Origin: Allobosea vaviloviae
Lineage (GTDB): Bacteria; Pseudomonadota; Alphaproteobacteria; Rhizobiales; Beijerinckiaceae
Direction: 5' to 3'
Length of the DNA: 64,000 nt
Assembly (NCBI RefSeq): GCF_001298265.1
Contig: NZ_LGSZ01000019.1
Coordinates: 1-64,000 of the forward strand
Position numbers and translations under genes: made by a program. Below are positions 9,502 to 17,843 of the stretch, in pieces. The notes under the pieces were generated by a model. That model saw only the letters and a list, made by a program, of their open reading frames with translations. It had not been told where the DNA came from and did not search any database. Positions within the stretch are counted from its first letter, which is position 1; each line of letters starts with the position of its first letter.

Positions 9502-9578
9502 CGTCATGCTCGGGCTTGACCCGAGCATCTCGTCCCGAGAGATTCTCGGGTCTGCGCTTCGCTTCGCCTGTGAATGAC
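9502..9578. repeat. Composite palindrome unit A1+A2 between glcF and glcE
   Basis: A1 at 9506-9528, then an A2 copy starting ATTCTCGGG at 9542 whose right arm has decayed (TGAATGAC at 9571-9578). It occupies most of the glcE-glcF gap. Confidence 0.78.
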
Positions 9579-9586
9579 GACTCACG

Positions 9587-10774
9587 TCACACACCCGCAT
9601 ACATCCGGCCGGGCTCGAAAATCCCCGCCGGATCGAAACTCGTCTTGATGCCGGCGCTGACCCGCATCAGCGGCTCCGCCAGCGGCTCGAACACCGGCAC
9701 CGTGGCGCGGATCGCGGCTGGCGCACGCACCAGGGTCGCATGGCCGCCGAACGGCTGAACGGCGGCGCGGATCACGGCGGCGCCGGCATCTGCCTTGGCA
9801 GGGAGGCCGAGCCAGACGAGCCCGCCGCCCCAGTCGTAGAAGCAGCGCATCGCCGGCAGCGCCTGCTTGATCGCCGCCACCGCCTGCGGAGCATCATAGG
9901 GCTTCAGTGAGAGGCGCCACACCGCCTCGCTCGTGCGGGCGAAGACGGCGGCATCGCGGATCTTGCGCCAGAGCGCAGCGGCGGCCTCGCCCTCCAGCCG
10001 TTCGGGCTCGCCATAATCGCCCAGCAACAGCGCGAGCTCGCCGGTACGGTAATCGATGGAATCCGAGAAGTTCTCCAGCCGCAAGAGCGTCAGCGATTCC
10101 TCGGCCTCGATCCGCGCCGGCAGATGCGCCGCCGCCATCGGCTCGAAGGGCGAGCCCAGCCCCTTGGCCCGCAGCGCCACCCCAGCCCCGTCCGAGAGGC
10201 CGCGCCAGACCAGCGTGACGATGCGCTCCGGCATCGGCAGCACGCGGAAGGTCACTTCGGTGAGGAAGCCGAGTGTGCCATAGCTGCCGGCGACGAGCTT
10301 CACCAGATCGAGCCCGGTGACGTTCTTCATCACGCGCCCGCCCGATTTGATCGCCTCGCCGCGGCCATTGACCAAGCGGACGCCGATCAGCGAGTCGCGG
10401 GCCGCGCCGGCATTGATCCGGCGCGGGCCGGAGATGTTGCCGGCGGCGACAGCGCCGATGGTCGGCTCGCCCTCGCTCCCGAGCAGCGCGCGATGGTCCA
10501 TCGGCTCGAAGGGCAGCATCTGGCCGCGATCGGCCAGCGTCTTCTGGACCTCGGCGAGCGGTGTGCCGGCGCGCGCGCCGATCACCATCTCTGCGGGCTC
10601 ATAGAGCGTGATTCCAGTCAGGCCGGCGCTCGACAGCGTGCTGTGCGTCTGCGTCGGGCGGCCGAGGCCGCTGCGCGTGTTGCCGCCGATGATCGAGAGC
10701 GGCGTGGCGCTGTCGATCACGGATCTGACGATGGCGCAGGCCTGCGCCTCGGTGGTGGGGACGTGGAGGGTCAT
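9587..10774 (-). CDS. glcE: Glycolate oxidase FAD-binding subunit
   Basis: 395 residues with an N-terminal PCMH-type FAD-binding domain (GGNTRSGLGRP, EPTIGAVAAGNISGPRR, GRVMKNVTGLDLVKLVAGSYGT). It ends in SFDPAGIFEPGRMYAGV, typical of GlcE. It works with GlcD and GlcF in the membrane-associated glycolate dehydrogenase. No clear Shine-Dalgarno was seen. Confidence 0.94.
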   Translation of the reverse strand: MTLHVPTTEAQACAIVRSVIDSATPLSIIGGNTRSGLGRPTQTHSTLSSAGLTGITLYEPAEMVIGARAGTPLAEVQKTLADRGQMLPFEPMDHRALLGSEGEPTIGAVAAGNISGPRRINAGAARDSLIGVRLVNGRGEAIKSGGRVMKNVTGLDLVKLVAGSYGTLGFLTEVTFRVLPMPERIVTLVWRGLSDGAGVALRAKGLGSPFEPMAAAHLPARIEAEESLTLLRLENFSDSIDYRTGELALLLGDYGEPERLEGEAAAALWRKIRDAAVFARTSEAVWRLSLKPYDAPQAVAAIKQALPAMRCFYDWGGGLVWLGLPAKADAGAAVIRAAVQPFGGHATLVRAPAAIRATVPVFEPLAEPLMRVSAGIKTSFDPAGIFEPGRMYAGV

Positions 10775-10787
10775 AGATGCGCTCCAC

Positions 10788-10936
10788 CGTCATTCCGGGG
10801 CGCCGCAACGCGGCGAGCCCGGAACCCAGAACCGATGCCCATTGTGCGTAAAGCAGACGGAACCGGCCCTGCCGACGACCCAGCGCATCGGTTCTGGGTT
10901 CCGGCCTCTTCGCTGCGCGAAGCCCCGGAATGACGG
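10788..10936. repeat. Long inverted repeat, family B copy 1
   Basis: Outer arms CCGTCATTCCGGGGC and GCCCCGGAATGACGG; inner arms CGGAACCCAGAACCGATG and CATCGGTTCTGGGTTCCG; a central spacer of about 45 bases. The strand can fold into one long cruciform with side loops. Confidence 0.85.
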
Positions 10937-10943
10937 GTGAGGT

Positions 10944-11231
10944 TCACCGCGACAGCAAAGGGTAGAGATCGCCCCACAGCGGATTGTTCTCCTCGATCAA
11001 TCTGATTTTCCAATCCCGCCGCCACTTCTTCATTTCCTTCTCGCGATCGATCGCTTCTTGCGCGGTCGGATACTCCTCGTACCAGACCAGTCGATCGACA
11101 CCGTATTTGCGCGAGAAGCCCGGCAGAACCTTGCTTTTGTGTTCGTTCACCCGCCGCGCAAGATCGCGCGTCACGCCGAGATAGAGCGTTCCATGCTGCC
11201 TGCTTGCCAGCAAATAGACGTGAAACGGCAA
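10944..11231 (-). CDS. Single-domain GIY-YIG nuclease between glcE and glcD
   Basis: About 95 residues: HVYLLASRQHGTLYLGVTRD (GIY-YIG core), ARRVNEHKSK, LVWYEEYPTAQEAIDREKEM and KKWRRDWKIRLIEENNPLW. I prefer the TTG at 11229-11231, because GGAGGAGG lies 6 bases upstream of it; a GTG two codons earlier (11237) abuts that sequence and would have no spacing. The GGAGGAGG is at the edge of the flanking palindrome block, so the repeat provides the ribosome binding site. The stop is 7 bases from the other block. Same family as the protein at 5893, with diverged sequence. Confidence 0.87.
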   Translation of the reverse strand: MPFHVYLLASRQHGTLYLGVTRDLARRVNEHKSKVLPGFSRKYGVDRLVWYEEYPTAQEAIDREKEMKKWRRDWKIRLIEENNPLWGDLYPLLSR

Positions 11232-11243
11232 GACCACCCTCCT

Positions 11244-11393
11244 CCGTCATTCCGGGGCGCTGCAAAGCAGCGAACCCGGAACTCAGAACCGATGCCGCTT
11301 CAAGAGAGAACGAACCGTGCCGTTCAGGCAAGCTACGATCCGCATCGGGTCTGGGTTCCGGGCTCTTGGCTGCGCCAAGCCCCGGAATGACGG
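11244..11393. repeat. Long inverted repeat, family B copy 2
   Basis: Same architecture and orientation as copy 1, with arms CCGTCATTCCGGGGC and GCCCCGGAATGACGG, inner arms near CAGAACCGATGC and GCATCGGGTCTGGG. Differences from copy 1 are mainly in the loops and the central spacer. Confidence 0.85.
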
Positions 11394-11402
11394 AGACGTT
11401 CT

Positions 11403-12839
11403 TCACGCCGCCACCCGTCCTTCCAGCGGGAACACCTTCGCGGGGTTGAGCAGCCAGCTCTGATCGAACACCGCCCTCACCCGCATCTGCTGGGCGAGAT
11501 CCTCCGGGTTGAACTGGAAGGTCATCAGGTCGCGCTTCTCGATGCCGACGCCGTGCTCGCCGGTCAGGCAGCCGCCCACCTCGACGCAGAGCTTGAGGAT
11601 GTCCATGCCGGCATCCTCGGCCTTCTGCGCCTCGACCGGATCGTTGCAGTTGTAGAGGATCAGCGGGTGAAGATTGCCGTCGCCGGCGTGGAAGACGTTG
11701 GCGACGCGCAGCCCATAGCCCTTGACGATCTCGTCCATGCGCCTGAGCACATAAGGCAACTGCCCGGTCGGGATCGTGCCGTCCATGCAGATATAGTCGG
11801 CGATGCGGCCGGTGGCGCCGAAGGCGGATTTGCGGCCCTTCCAGATCGCGGCGGCTTCCATCGCGGATTTGCTTTCCTTGACCGTCTTGACGCCGTGCTC
11901 CCTGGCGATGGTGACGATGCGGGCGAGCTGGGCGTCCATCTCGGTGTCCGAGCCCTCGACCTCGATGATCAGCAGCGCCTCGACATCCATCGGATAGCCG
12001 GCATGGGCGAAGGCCTCGCAGATCTCGATGGCGGGCTTGTCCATGAACTCCATCGCCACGGGGATGATGCCGGCGCCGATGATGGCCGCGACCGCCTCGC
12101 CGGCCTGCTCGCTGGTGGGAAATCCGAACAGGACCGGGCGCGCGCCTTCCGCCGCGCGCAGGATACGCACGGTGGCTTCCGTGACGATGCCGAGCTGGCC
12201 TTCCGAGCCGACGATCAAGCCGAGGATATCGAGGCCGGGCGCATCGAGATGGGCGCCGCCGATCTCGACGATCGAGCCGTCCAGCATGACCAGCGTGACG
12301 CCGAGCACGTTGTTGGTGGTGACGCCGTATTTCAGGCAGTGGGCCCCGCCGGAGTTCATGCCGATATTGCCGCCGATCGAGCAGGCGAGCTGCGAGGAGG
12401 GATCGGGCGCGTAGAAGAAGCCTTCGGCCATGACCTCTCCGGTGACGGCGAGGTTGGTGACGCCGGCCTGCACGCGGGCGACACGGTTGGCGTAATCGAT
12501 CTCCAGAATGCGGTTCATCTTGGAGACGCCGATGACGACGGCGTCCTCCTGTGGAATCGCGCCGCCGGCGAGCGAGGTGCCGGCGCCGCGCGGCACAACC
12601 GGCACGCCCTGCTCGCCGCAGAATTTCAGGACGGCGGCCACCTCCTGCGTGGTCGAGGGCAGCACCACCGCCATCGGCAGGCGGCGATAGGCGGTCAGCG
12701 CGTCGGTCTCGTAAGGCCTGCGCTCGTCGGCGGAGGTGATCAGCGCCTCGGGAGGCACCAGGCGCGCGAGCCCGGCGACGATCTCATCGCGGCGGGCGAG
12801 GATGCCCTGGTCAGGGATGGGAAAGGCGATCGCAGACAT
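11403..12839 (-). CDS. glcD: Glycolate oxidase subunit GlcD
   Basis: 478 residues from the ATG at 12837-12839, supported by GGAGGAAA just upstream. FAD-linked oxidase with an N-terminal PCMH domain (VPRGAGTSLAGGAIP, CSIGGNIGMNSGGAHCLKYG) and a C-terminal FAD-oxidase cap (VFHAGDGNLHPLI, GCLTGEHGVGIEKRDLM). It is the catalytic subunit for glycolate to glyoxylate and first gene of glcD-glcE-glcF. The GIY-YIG element follows it by 10 bases. Confidence 0.96.
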   Translation of the reverse strand: MSAIAFPIPDQGILARRDEIVAGLARLVPPEALITSADERRPYETDALTAYRRLPMAVVLPSTTQEVAAVLKFCGEQGVPVVPRGAGTSLAGGAIPQEDAVVIGVSKMNRILEIDYANRVARVQAGVTNLAVTGEVMAEGFFYAPDPSSQLACSIGGNIGMNSGGAHCLKYGVTTNNVLGVTLVMLDGSIVEIGGAHLDAPGLDILGLIVGSEGQLGIVTEATVRILRAAEGARPVLFGFPTSEQAGEAVAAIIGAGIIPVAMEFMDKPAIEICEAFAHAGYPMDVEALLIIEVEGSDTEMDAQLARIVTIAREHGVKTVKESKSAMEAAAIWKGRKSAFGATGRIADYICMDGTIPTGQLPYVLRRMDEIVKGYGLRVANVFHAGDGNLHPLILYNCNDPVEAQKAEDAGMDILKLCVEVGGCLTGEHGVGIEKRDLMTFQFNPEDLAQQMRVRAVFDQSWLLNPAKVFPLEGRVAA

Positions 12840-12869
12840 GGCGGTTTCCTCCGGCGTGGCCCGCCTCAA

Positions 12870-12971
12870 CCCTCATCCTGAGGAGCAAACAAAGCTTGCG
12901 TCCCGAAGGATGATCCAGAGCGCTCTGGAGCATTTTTCGGGACGCCGCTTCGCGGCTCCTCAGGATGAGGG
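12870..12971. repeat. Long inverted repeat, family C
   Basis: Perfect outer arms CCCTCATCCTGAGGAGC and GCTCCTCAGGATGAGGG with a central GAGCGCTC palindrome. Different core from families A and B but the same architecture. It lies just upstream of glcD, toward the divergent LysR gene. Confidence 0.82.
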
Positions 12972-13040
12972 CTCGCGTGACGAAGCGATGACACTAGACC
13001 AATTCCAACTGGCGTGCAGTGCGACCTACGTCCATGATTG

Positions 13041-13055
13041 TTTCCAAACTGGAAA
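13041..13055. promoter_or_regulatory. Possible operator upstream of LysR gene
   Basis: TTTCCA-AAC-TGGAAA, a perfect 6-bp inverted repeat 9 bases before the LysR start. Position fits autoregulation, but LysR sites are usually farther from the start codon, so this is tentative. Confidence 0.3.
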
Positions 13056-13064
13056 AGGTGAGCG

Positions 13065-13970
13065 ATGGACCGCTTCGGGGATCTCGACGTCTTCGCCCAT
13101 GTCGTCACCGCCAGGAGCATGTCGGCGGCGGGGCGGCAGCTCAACCTCTCGCCGGCTGTGATCTCGAAGCGCATCCGCCGGCTCGAGGAGCGGCTGGGCG
13201 TCAGGCTGCTGCAGCGCACGACGCGGCAGCTCTCGCTGACCGAGGCCGGACAGGGCTTCTACGAGCGCGTGGTCTCGATCCTGTCCTCGATCGAGGATGC
13301 GGAAGCCTGGGTCGCCAGCGGCGCCGGCCAGGCCCGCGGAACGCTGCGCGTCTCGGCCCCGACCTCCTTCGGCCGGCTGCACATCGCGCCGCATCTCAAG
13401 CCCTTCCTCGATGCGCATCCGCTGGTCAGCGTCGAACTCGTGCTCAGCGACGCCTTCCTGGACATCGTCGGCGAGGGCTTCGACCTCGCAATCCGGATTG
13501 CCGACCTGCGCGATTCGAGCCTCGTGGCCAAAAGGCTGGCGCCCAATCACCGCGTGCTGTGCGCGACGCCGGGCTATCTCGCGGCGGCCGGCGTGCCGTC
13601 GAACATCGAGGAGCTGTCGCGGCACACCCTGATCGCCCACAATGCCGACCATTGGCGGCTCGACGGGCCGGAGGGGCCGGTGAGCGTCCGGGTCAACGGC
13701 CCATTGCGGACGAACTCCAGCGAAGTGGTGCGCGAGGCGCTGCTGGCGGGGCTCGGCATCGCACTGCGCTCGACCTGGGATGTCGGGCCGGAGCTGAAGT
13801 CGGGAGCGCTGCAGCGGGTCCTGCCGGCCTATTCGGTCGGCAACCGCGTCGCCGTACACGCAATCTATCCCAGCCGCCGGCACATGGAGCAGAAGGTGCG
13901 CGCCTTCGTCGACTATCTCGGCGAGCTCTACGGGCAGACGCCCTATTGGGATGCCGGACTGGAGCTGTAA
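13065..13970 (+). CDS. LysR-family transcriptional regulator
   Basis: 301 residues. The N-terminal winged helix-turn-helix (ARSMSAAGRQLNLSPAVISK, then RLEERLGVRLLQRTTR) is followed by a LysR substrate-binding domain that begins around residue 88. It is transcribed away from glcD and toward an SMP-30 lactonase and a binding protein, so it may control either set. The effector is not predictable. Confidence 0.92.
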   Translation: MDRFGDLDVFAHVVTARSMSAAGRQLNLSPAVISKRIRRLEERLGVRLLQRTTRQLSLTEAGQGFYERVVSILSSIEDAEAWVASGAGQARGTLRVSAPTSFGRLHIAPHLKPFLDAHPLVSVELVLSDAFLDIVGEGFDLAIRIADLRDSSLVAKRLAPNHRVLCATPGYLAAAGVPSNIEELSRHTLIAHNADHWRLDGPEGPVSVRVNGPLRTNSSEVVREALLAGLGIALRSTWDVGPELKSGALQRVLPAYSVGNRVAVHAIYPSRRHMEQKVRAFVDYLGELYGQTPYWDAGLEL

Positions 13971-14015
13971 AGATAGGGCGCGCCCATCGGCAGCCCCCAG
14001 GCGGAGACAGGATCA

Positions 14016-14957
14016 ATGTTCGGCATCCTCGAAGGCACAGGCTCGACTGTGCTGGACCCGCGCTTCCACCGCGTCATTCCGGGTTCCGCCCGGGTCGAGC
14101 GGCTCTGGAGCGGGTCGCGCTGGGCCGAGGGGCCGGCCTGGTTTCCCGCGCACAACACGCTGGTCTGGTCCGACATCCCCAACGACCGGATGCTGCGCTT
14201 CGATGCGCTGACCGGCCAGGTCGGCGTCTTCCGCCAGCCGGCGCGGAATTCCAACGGCAACACGGTCGATCCGCAGGGGCGCCTCGTCACCTGCGAGCAT
14301 GGCGGGCGGCAGGTGACGCGGACCGAGCATGATGGGCGCATCACCGTGCTCGCGAGCCACTGGCAGGGCAAAAGGCTGAATTCGCCCAATGATCTCGTGG
14401 TGAAATCCGATGGCTCGATCTGGTTCACCGATCCCGATTACGGCATCCTCAGCGATTATGAGGGCAACAAGGCGCAGAGCGAGATCGGCGCCTGCCATGT
14501 CTACCGCATCGATGGGCAGAGCGGCGCGCTGACCATCGTCGCCGACGATTTCGTCAAGCCCAACGGGCTGGCCTTCTCGCCCGACGAGCGCATCCTCTAC
14601 ATCGCCGACACAGGCGCCAGCCACGATCCTGCCAACGGGCCGCGCCATATCCGGGCCTGCGAGGTCAGTCCCGATGGCAGTGGGCTTGGTCGCTCGACCG
14701 TCTTCGCGACATGCACGGCGGGGCTGTTCGACGGCTTCCGTCTCGATGTCGAAGGCCGGGTCTGGACCAGCGCCGCCGACGGCGTCCACATCTACCACCC
14801 GGACGGCACGCTGATCGGCACCATCGCGATCCCCGAGGTCGTCGCCAATGTCTGCTGGGGCGGGCCCAAGCTGAACCGGCTCTTCATCTGCGGCACGAGC
14901 TCGCTCTATGCGGTGATGACGAACACCAACGGGGCCGTGTGGCCCGGACATAGCTGA
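14016..14957 (+). CDS. SMP-30/gluconolactonase/LRE-family protein
   Basis: 313 residues forming a six-bladed beta-propeller lactonase-like protein. Family motifs include WAEGPAWFPAHNTLVWSDIP, NSNGNTVDPQGRLVTCEHG, LNSPNDLVVKSDGSIWFTDP and PNGLAFSPDERILYIADT, carrying the acidic and Asn residues that bind the divalent metal. Such enzymes open sugar-acid lactones. It lies between a LysR regulator and a solute-binding protein, suggesting a carbohydrate or lactone uptake set. Confidence 0.9.
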   Translation: MFGILEGTGSTVLDPRFHRVIPGSARVERLWSGSRWAEGPAWFPAHNTLVWSDIPNDRMLRFDALTGQVGVFRQPARNSNGNTVDPQGRLVTCEHGGRQVTRTEHDGRITVLASHWQGKRLNSPNDLVVKSDGSIWFTDPDYGILSDYEGNKAQSEIGACHVYRIDGQSGALTIVADDFVKPNGLAFSPDERILYIADTGASHDPANGPRHIRACEVSPDGSGLGRSTVFATCTAGLFDGFRLDVEGRVWTSAADGVHIYHPDGTLIGTIAIPEVVANVCWGGPKLNRLFICGTSSLYAVMTNTNGAVWPGHS

Positions 14958-15052
14958 GCGACTAAGGCTCGCGCGATCGTCATTGCGAGCGCAGCTGCCC
15001 GTGGCATAGCCCTTGCTCAACTGCATGCACCTTCTCCCGTGGAGCTGCATGC

Positions 15053-16642
15053 ATGTTCAAACGTCTGGCTATTTCGGCCGCACTCGCCTTTTCCCTCGCC
15101 ACGGCGGCGCAGGCGGAATCGGTGGTGCGCTACGGCATCTCGCTGGCGGACATTCCGCTGACCTCCGGCCAGCCCGATCGCGGCGCCGGCGCCTACAAGT
15201 TCACCGGCTACACGATCTACGATCCGCTCGTCGCCTGGGAGATGGATATCGCCGACAGGCCGGGGAAGCTTGTTCCCGGGCTCGCCACGGAATGGAAGGT
15301 CGATCCGGCCGACCCAAAGAAGTGGCTGTTCACGCTGCGCGACGGCGTCAAATTCCATGACGGCTCGGCGCTCGATGCCGCCGCCGTGGTCTGGAACCTC
15401 GACAAGGTGCTCGACGAGAAGGCCGCCCATTACGACCGCCGCCAGGCCGCTCAGGTCAAGCCGCGCCTGCCCTCGGTGGCGAGCTATCGCGTCATCGATG
15501 CCAAGACGGTCGAGATCACCACCAAGGCCGTCGATTCCTTCTTCCCCTACCAGATGCTCTGGTTCCTGGTCTCCTCGCCGGCGCAATACGAGAAGGTCGG
15601 CAAGGACTGGGACAAGTTCGCGATGACGCCGTCGGGCACCGGCCCGTTCAAGCTCGACAAATTCGTGCCGCGCGAGCGGGCCGAACTGGTCAGAAACGCC
15701 GATTACTGGGACAAGAAGCGCCTCGCCAAGGTCGATCGCCTGATCCTGCTGCCGATGCCGGAGGTGCTGGCGCGCACCAATGCGCTGATCACCGGCCAGG
15801 TCGACATGATCGAGACCCCGGCGCCCGACACGGTGCCGCAGCTCAAATCAGCCAAGATGCGAATCGTTGAGAACGTGACGCCCCATGTCTGGAACTACCA
15901 TCTCTCGGTTGCTCCGGGCTCGCCCTGGCAGGATGTGCGCCTGCGCAAGGCGCTCAACCTCGCCATCGACCGCGAGGGCATCGTCGCGCTTCTGAACGGG
16001 CTGGCGCGCCCGGCCTCGGGCCAGGTCGATCCGACCAGCCCGTGGTTCGGCAAGCCCTCCTTCCAGATCAAATACGATCCGGAAGCCGCGAAGAAGCTCC
16101 TGGCCGAGGCCGGCTATTCCAAGCAGAAGCCGCTCAAGACGACCTTCGTTATCGCCCAGGGCGGCTCGGGCCAGATGCAGTCGCTGCCGATGAACGAGTT
16201 CATCCAGCAGAATCTGAAGGATGTCGGCATCGAGATCGAGTTCAAGGTCGTCGAGCTCGAGGTGCTCTACACGCGCTGGCGCAAGGGCGCGAAGGACGAG
16301 ATGAATGCCGACGTCACCTCGAACAACATCGCCTATGTCACCTCGGACCCGCTCTACGCCATCATCCGCTTCTTCCACTCCAACCAGGTCGCCCCGGTCG
16401 GCGTGAACTGGGGGGCATGGTCGAGCCCGGCGGTGGACGCCCTGCTCGACGAGGCCGCCAAGAGCTTCGACGTCGCCAAGCAGGACGAATTGCTCGCCAA
16501 GGCGCACAGCCTGATCGTCGACGATGCGGTGCTGGGCTGGGTGGTGCACGACACCAACCCGCATGCGCTTTCGCCGAAGGTGACGAAGTTCGTGCTGGCG
16601 CAGCACTGGTTCCAGGACCTCACGACGGTCGGGGTCGATTGA
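15053..16642 (+). CDS. ABC transporter substrate-binding protein (SBP_bac_5), orphan
   Basis: 529 residues with a signal peptide (FKRLAISAALAFSLATAAQA) and an SBP family 5 body: LATEWKVDPADPKKWLFTLR, GVKFHDGSALDAAAVVWNLD, GTGPFKLDKFVPRERAEL and KALNLAIDREGIVALLNG. It binds peptides, nickel or related solutes in the periplasm. No permease or ATPase gene is adjacent. A related protein of similar length lies at 29991 on the other strand, also without permease genes. Confidence 0.92.
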   Translation: MFKRLAISAALAFSLATAAQAESVVRYGISLADIPLTSGQPDRGAGAYKFTGYTIYDPLVAWEMDIADRPGKLVPGLATEWKVDPADPKKWLFTLRDGVKFHDGSALDAAAVVWNLDKVLDEKAAHYDRRQAAQVKPRLPSVASYRVIDAKTVEITTKAVDSFFPYQMLWFLVSSPAQYEKVGKDWDKFAMTPSGTGPFKLDKFVPRERAELVRNADYWDKKRLAKVDRLILLPMPEVLARTNALITGQVDMIETPAPDTVPQLKSAKMRIVENVTPHVWNYHLSVAPGSPWQDVRLRKALNLAIDREGIVALLNGLARPASGQVDPTSPWFGKPSFQIKYDPEAAKKLLAEAGYSKQKPLKTTFVIAQGGSGQMQSLPMNEFIQQNLKDVGIEIEFKVVELEVLYTRWRKGAKDEMNADVTSNNIAYVTSDPLYAIIRFFHSNQVAPVGVNWGAWSSPAVDALLDEAAKSFDVAKQDELLAKAHSLIVDDAVLGWVVHDTNPHALSPKVTKFVLAQHWFQDLTTVGVD

Positions 16643-16653
16643 TCCAAACCATC

Positions 16654-16676
16654 GCCGGGGCGATCAGCGCCCCGGC
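16654..16676. terminator. Bidirectional terminator hairpin
   Basis: GCCGGGGCG and CGCCCCGGC form a perfect 9-bp stem with a 5-base loop between two convergent genes. The stop codon of the minus-strand gene lies in the loop. No strong U-run. Confidence 0.5.
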
Positions 16677-17728
16677 AGATCGGCTTTCACGCGATCGATG
16701 ACGAAGGGCATGGCGAAGCCGATCACCAGGAAGCGCATCAGGTGGTGGGAGCCGACATAAAGCGTGTCGAGCCCCATCGCGAAGGCCAGCATCGCCATCG
16801 CCTCCAGCCCGCCGGGCGCGAAGGCCGTCATCGCACTCGCATAGGACACGCCCGCCAGCCGCGCCGCCGGCCAGGCGAAGGCGAAGGCCACAGCCAGCGA
16901 AACGACGAGGCCGCCTGCCGCCAGCGGGAACAGGCTAAGCAACTCGTTGCGCGGGATATGCGCGATACGGCCGCCCATCGTCGCGCCCAGCATGATCAGC
17001 ACGGCGATCTGGACCTGGGGCGGCAAGGTGCCCTGGATCAGGCCGGTGCCATGCAGGACCGCGCTGGCGAAGGTGGCGCCGAACATCATCGGCGCCGCGA
17101 CGCCCATGCGCTCGAACACCAGCCCGACGGCAAAGCCGCTCAGCAGCAGCACCAGCATCGTCCCGGCGCCGACAATCACGGAGGCTGACACCGGCAGATC
17201 GGGATGGAGGCCGGTCATTTGCATGGCGCTCGGCAGGAATGCGACGAGCACGAGCAGCCGGAAGAGCTGGACGACGGAAATGCGCCCGACATTGGCACCC
17301 TTGGCCTGGGCGACCGCGAGGATCGTCGCCAGCGCACCGGGCGTGGCGGCCAGCAGCGCATCGACCCAGGACCAGCGCGCCACATAGCGCAGATAGGCGC
17401 CCGTCGAGGCCATGATCGCCGCCATGCCCGCCAGAAGAACCAGGAGCGAGCCCGGATAGCGGGCCGCAGCTGCCAGCGCCTCGGGCGTCGCGGCCGAACC
17501 GATGATCGTGCCCGAGAGCAGCACCGTCGAATCGAACCAGGAGCGGCGCAGGACCGGCAGCGGCCGAATGAAGGCCACGACGGCGCTCAGGATCATCGAG
17601 CCGGAAAGCCATGCGGCCGGCGCGCCGATGAGGGAAAACAGCGCGCCGCCGACGGCTGCGATGCCGATGACGACCGCCTCGCGCCACCAGACCGCAAGCC
17701 GTGTCGAAGGATAACCGAAGCGTACCAT
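16664..17728 (-). CDS. AbrB-family membrane protein
   Basis: 354 residues from the ATG giving MVRFGYPSTR; a longer reading to 17761 exists. It contains about ten hydrophobic segments in two repeated halves, as in the AbrB duplication (COG3180) family often labelled ammonia monooxygenase or transport regulator. Each half has a Gly/Pro-rich segment (LIGAPAAWLSGSMILS and VSYASAMTAFAPGGLEAMAM). Function is not established for this family; the related Escherichia coli protein affects aidB expression. Confidence 0.85.
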   Translation of the reverse strand: MVRFGYPSTRLAVWWREAVVIGIAAVGGALFSLIGAPAAWLSGSMILSAVVAFIRPLPVLRRSWFDSTVLLSGTIIGSAATPEALAAAARYPGSLLVLLAGMAAIMASTGAYLRYVARWSWVDALLAATPGALATILAVAQAKGANVGRISVVQLFRLLVLVAFLPSAMQMTGLHPDLPVSASVIVGAGTMLVLLLSGFAVGLVFERMGVAAPMMFGATFASAVLHGTGLIQGTLPPQVQIAVLIMLGATMGGRIAHIPRNELLSLFPLAAGGLVVSLAVAFAFAWPAARLAGVSYASAMTAFAPGGLEAMAMLAFAMGLDTLYVGSHHLMRFLVIGFAMPFVIDRVKADLPGR

Positions 17729-17843
17729 GGCGTCCCTGCCGCGCGTGCCGCGACGCAGCACGCGCGTTCATGACGGTACGATCCGACCGGGTCAATTTCC
17801 GCCGCGTCGCCCGCGCGCAAGACAGGCCTGCGCCAGAGGCGCC

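Larger units (their letters stand above)
10788..11393. mobile_element. Putative palindrome/GIY-YIG composite element inside the glc operon
   Basis: Two near-identical long inverted-repeat blocks of about 150 bases (10788-10936 and 11244-11393) bracket a single GIY-YIG gene and together fill almost the whole glcD-glcE gap. The layout suggests a non-autonomous repeat carrying its own nuclease. Movement is inferred from layout only, and I see no clear target-site duplication. Confidence 0.45.

Noticed and set aside
8215..9519. Long frame antisense to glcF
   Set aside because: glcF has intact iron-sulfur motifs; the antisense frame has none.
5756..9578. CRISPR array
   Set aside because: The repeats are palindromes at irregular spacing in several intergenic gaps, not direct repeats with uniform spacers; no cas genes.
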